Assembly (NCBI GenBank): GCA_031273365.1
Contig: JAISSA010000100.1
Span: 1-6,071 of the forward strand
Direction: 5' to 3'
Source: Synergistaceae bacterium
Lineage (GTDB): Bacteria > Synergistota > Synergistia > Synergistales > Aminobacteriaceae
DNA: 6,071 nucleotides
Part shown: positions 4,759 through 6,071 of the stretch, in pieces
How the letters are laid out: every line of letters starts with the position of its first letter
How positions within the stretch are numbered: the first letter of the stretch is position 1
Position numbers and translations under genes: made by a program
The notes under the pieces: model-generated
Seen by the model: the letters and a program-made list of their open reading frames with translations, nothing else
Told to the model about the DNA's origin: nothing
Database searches by the model: none

Positions 4759-5835
4759 TCATTTTTTCAGGAGCATGAGATCGTGCGGTTTGATTTTGAC
4801 GCGGACGACGTCTCCGGCCCGAATCGCCTCCGCCTCCCGTTTGGGGAGCTCCATTCGGATTCGGGAGAAGTCGCGCGAGGATGGGGCGTTCAGGGGGCAG
4901 AGATTGATGATGGTCGAAAAAACATCGTCAATCACGCGCAGGACGCGACAGGGGAATGAGTTCTCTCCTCCGTCGCCTCCGGTTTCTGTCGTGTCGGGTT
5001 CCACGCAGTGCGAGCGGACCCCGACGTAACAGGCGTCCTCCGCGATATCCGCGCCGCATCGCAGGTCCACGTTCCAGTCCATGGCGCGAATCCTGCGCTC
5101 GTCAAGCCTCGTGATCCTCGAATAATTTTTGCAGCCCGACAAAAGGGAGGAGGCAAGGGTATTCGGAGATTTGAACAGCTCGCCGATGGTTCGGACTTCC
5201 TCATTACGCCCCTGGCTCATGGTGCAGACCTTTCGGCAGAGGCGGTAGACCTCGTCCCGATTGTGGGAAACGCAGAGCGCGGTCCCCCTGAAATCGTCCA
5301 GAATCTGCATGATCTCTCCCTCCAGCTGCCAGCGGAGATAACTGTCGAGCGCGGAAAGCGGCTCGTCGAGCATCAGGATCGAGGGGTCGGCAGCCATGAT
5401 GCGCGCTACTGCCGCGCGCTGTTGCTGCCCGCCGGAAAGCTGCGCCGGATAGCGCCGCTCCAGCCCCGTGAGATAAAATCGCTCGACGAGCGAGGCAAGG
5501 CGCTTCCTCGCGCCCTTTCTCTCCTTTCGGGACAGGACGGACAGAATGTTCTGCTCCACGGTCATGTTGGGGAAAAGGGCGTAATTTTGAAAAAGCAACC
5601 CCACGCGCCTTTTTTGGGGCGAAAGGTCGATGTGCCTTTCCGAGTCGAACAGGGTACGGCCGTTCACGACGATCTTTCCCTCGTCGGGACGCACGATTCC
5701 GGCAATGCACTTCAGCGTCATGCTCTTGCCGCAACCGGAAGCCCCCAGCAATCCGACGGTCTCGTCCCCGGCCTCAAAACAAACGTCGAGAGCGAAGGTC
5801 CCGAAGGACTTTTTGATCTTCACCTGGATTGACAT
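4759..5835 (-). CDS. modC: Molybdate-type ABC transporter ATP-binding protein ModC
   Basis: A 358-residue ABC ATPase that powers import of molybdate (or tungstate) through a ModB permease at the cytoplasmic membrane face. Motifs: Walker A GASGCGKS (31-38), the Mod-type segment LFDSERHIDLSPQKRRVG (62-79), Q-loop LFQNYALFP (81-89), signature LSGGQQQR (133-140), Walker B ILMLDEP (153-159), D-loop SALD (161-164) and switch histidine H191 in VSHN. After about 230 the chain becomes divergent; the last 70 residues (from FPCRVLRVIDD to VRVKIKPHDLMLLKK) look like a TOBE/MOP-type domain that may sense substrate. Length matches ModC (about 350). ATG 5835 has GGAGGG 5 nt upstream. Upstream on the same strand is the end of a permease gene. 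Related importers for sulfate, thiosulfate or tungstate cannot be excluded from the ATPase alone. Confidence 0.82.
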   Translation of the reverse strand: MSIQVKIKKSFGTFALDVCFEAGDETVGLLGASGCGKSMTLKCIAGIVRPDEGKIVVNGRTLFDSERHIDLSPQKRRVGLLFQNYALFPNMTVEQNILSVLSRKERKGARKRLASLVERFYLTGLERRYPAQLSGGQQQRAAVARIMAADPSILMLDEPLSALDSYLRWQLEGEIMQILDDFRGTALCVSHNRDEVYRLCRKVCTMSQGRNEEVRTIGELFKSPNTLASSLLSGCKNYSRITRLDERRIRAMDWNVDLRCGADIAEDACYVGVRSHCVEPDTTETGGDGGENSFPCRVLRVIDDVFSTIINLCPLNAPSSRDFSRIRMELPKREAEAIRAGDVVRVKIKPHDLMLLKK

Positions 5836-5857
5836 TTCATCCCTCCAACCCTGCCCT

Positions 5858-5985
5858 TAAAAAAACCTTCAGGGGCCTTGCCCCTGGACCCCACTCAAGG
5901 GCCGCAGGCCCTTGAGAATCCCGTTTAATTCTCGGGGGGTCCAAGGGGGGCAGTAGTGAGCGAACGGGCTCTGCCCCCCTGGGCT
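5858..5985. repeat. Palindromic intergenic element between modB-like gene and modC
   Basis: Three hairpins in a row: AGGGGC 5871-5876 / GCCCCT 5880-5885 (3-nt loop), CTCAAGGGCC 5894-5903 / GGCCCTTGAG 5907-5916 (3-nt loop), and GGGGGGCAG 5945-5953 / CTGCCCCCC 5971-5979. An enclosing pair TGGACCCC 5885-5892 / GGGGTCCA 5936-5943 ties the middle together. This style of GC-rich clustered palindrome resembles dispersed intergenic repeats (REP/MITE-like) seen in many GC-rich anaerobes. It sits inside what is probably one transcript and could lower or stabilise expression of modC relative to the permease. Confidence 0.6.
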
Positions 5986-5992
5986 TGAATAT

Positions 5993-6071
5993 TTAGCGAT
6001 TTTCCAGCATGTTGACCGACGCGAGGACGACGAGGGAAATAATCAGATTGATCCCCACCCATTTGTACGCC
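5993..6071 (-). CDS. C-terminal end of an ABC permease (ModB-like), partial
   Basis: The last 25 codons of a minus-strand gene cut by the window edge, ending in TAA at 5995-5993. The residues AYKWVGINLIISLVVLASV, then NMLENR, form a final transmembrane helix with a short polar tail, as at the end of a binding-protein-dependent transporter permease. Position just upstream of modC on the same strand is what the usual modABC order predicts, so it is most likely modB. The evidence from the sequence alone is limited to one helix. The gap of about 157 bp to modC is unusually wide for this operon and is filled by a palindromic element. Confidence 0.55.
   Translation of the reverse strand, partial: AYKWVGINLIISLVVLASVNMLENR

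Noticed and set aside
4487..5029. Plus-strand frame of 180 codons, including a possible ATG near 4663
   Set aside because: More than half lies antisense inside modC; the rest crosses terminator-like hairpins and has no family resemblance.

Overview
The window looks like a stretch of a moderately GC-rich anaerobic bacterial chromosome. The genes have GC-rich third positions, and they encode [NiFe]-hydrogenase maturation, molybdate-type uptake and cobalamin adenosylation, a mix common in anaerobes that use metal cofactors. A Synergistota-like host is my guess from the general style (including the palindromic spacer between the transporter genes); nothing in the window proves it.

Layout: (1) Positions 1-250 hold an AT-rich non-coding stretch and then the 3' tail of a membrane-protein gene with no start. 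(2) On the minus strand, 399-926 is a stand-alone EutT-like cobalamin adenosyltransferase, separated from the tail by a large composite hairpin (310-388). (3) On the plus strand, 1030-3390 is a tight hypC-hypD-hypE operon. HypD and HypE build and donate the cyanide ligands of the hydrogenase Fe(CN)2CO centre, with HypC as the iron-carrying chaperone. hypA, hypB, hypF and hydrogenase structural genes are not in view. (4) 3391-3634 is a non-coding, hairpin-rich spacer. (5) 3635-4065 is a short CRISPR locus: four identical 36-bp repeats, three spacers of 33-35 bp, and a degenerate half-repeat further left. No cas gene is visible. (6) 4066-4758 is non-coding, with a thrice-repeated G-tract motif, a long structured hairpin and terminator-like sequences. 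(7) On the minus strand from the right edge are the end of a permease gene (modB-like), a palindromic intergenic element, and modC, the ATPase of a molybdate-type ABC importer.

The most unusual feature is the 169-bp interval between the degenerate half-repeat and the first intact CRISPR repeat. It is about 31% G+C by hand count, far below its neighbours. On the minus strand, the strand on which the repeats end in GTTGAAAC as crRNA 5' handles do, it carries an almost perfect miniature gene: an AAAGGAGG ribosome binding site, a 7-nt gap, ATG, 45 codons for a hydrophobic peptide with a basic C-terminus, and TAA 8 nt before the half-repeat. Gene plus RBS fill the slot that a spacer would occupy. 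A consensus-like plus-strand promoter lies inside it and points across its start codon and into the array. This resembles a type I toxin/antisense layout or a CRISPR-embedded cargo gene, but the function is inference only.
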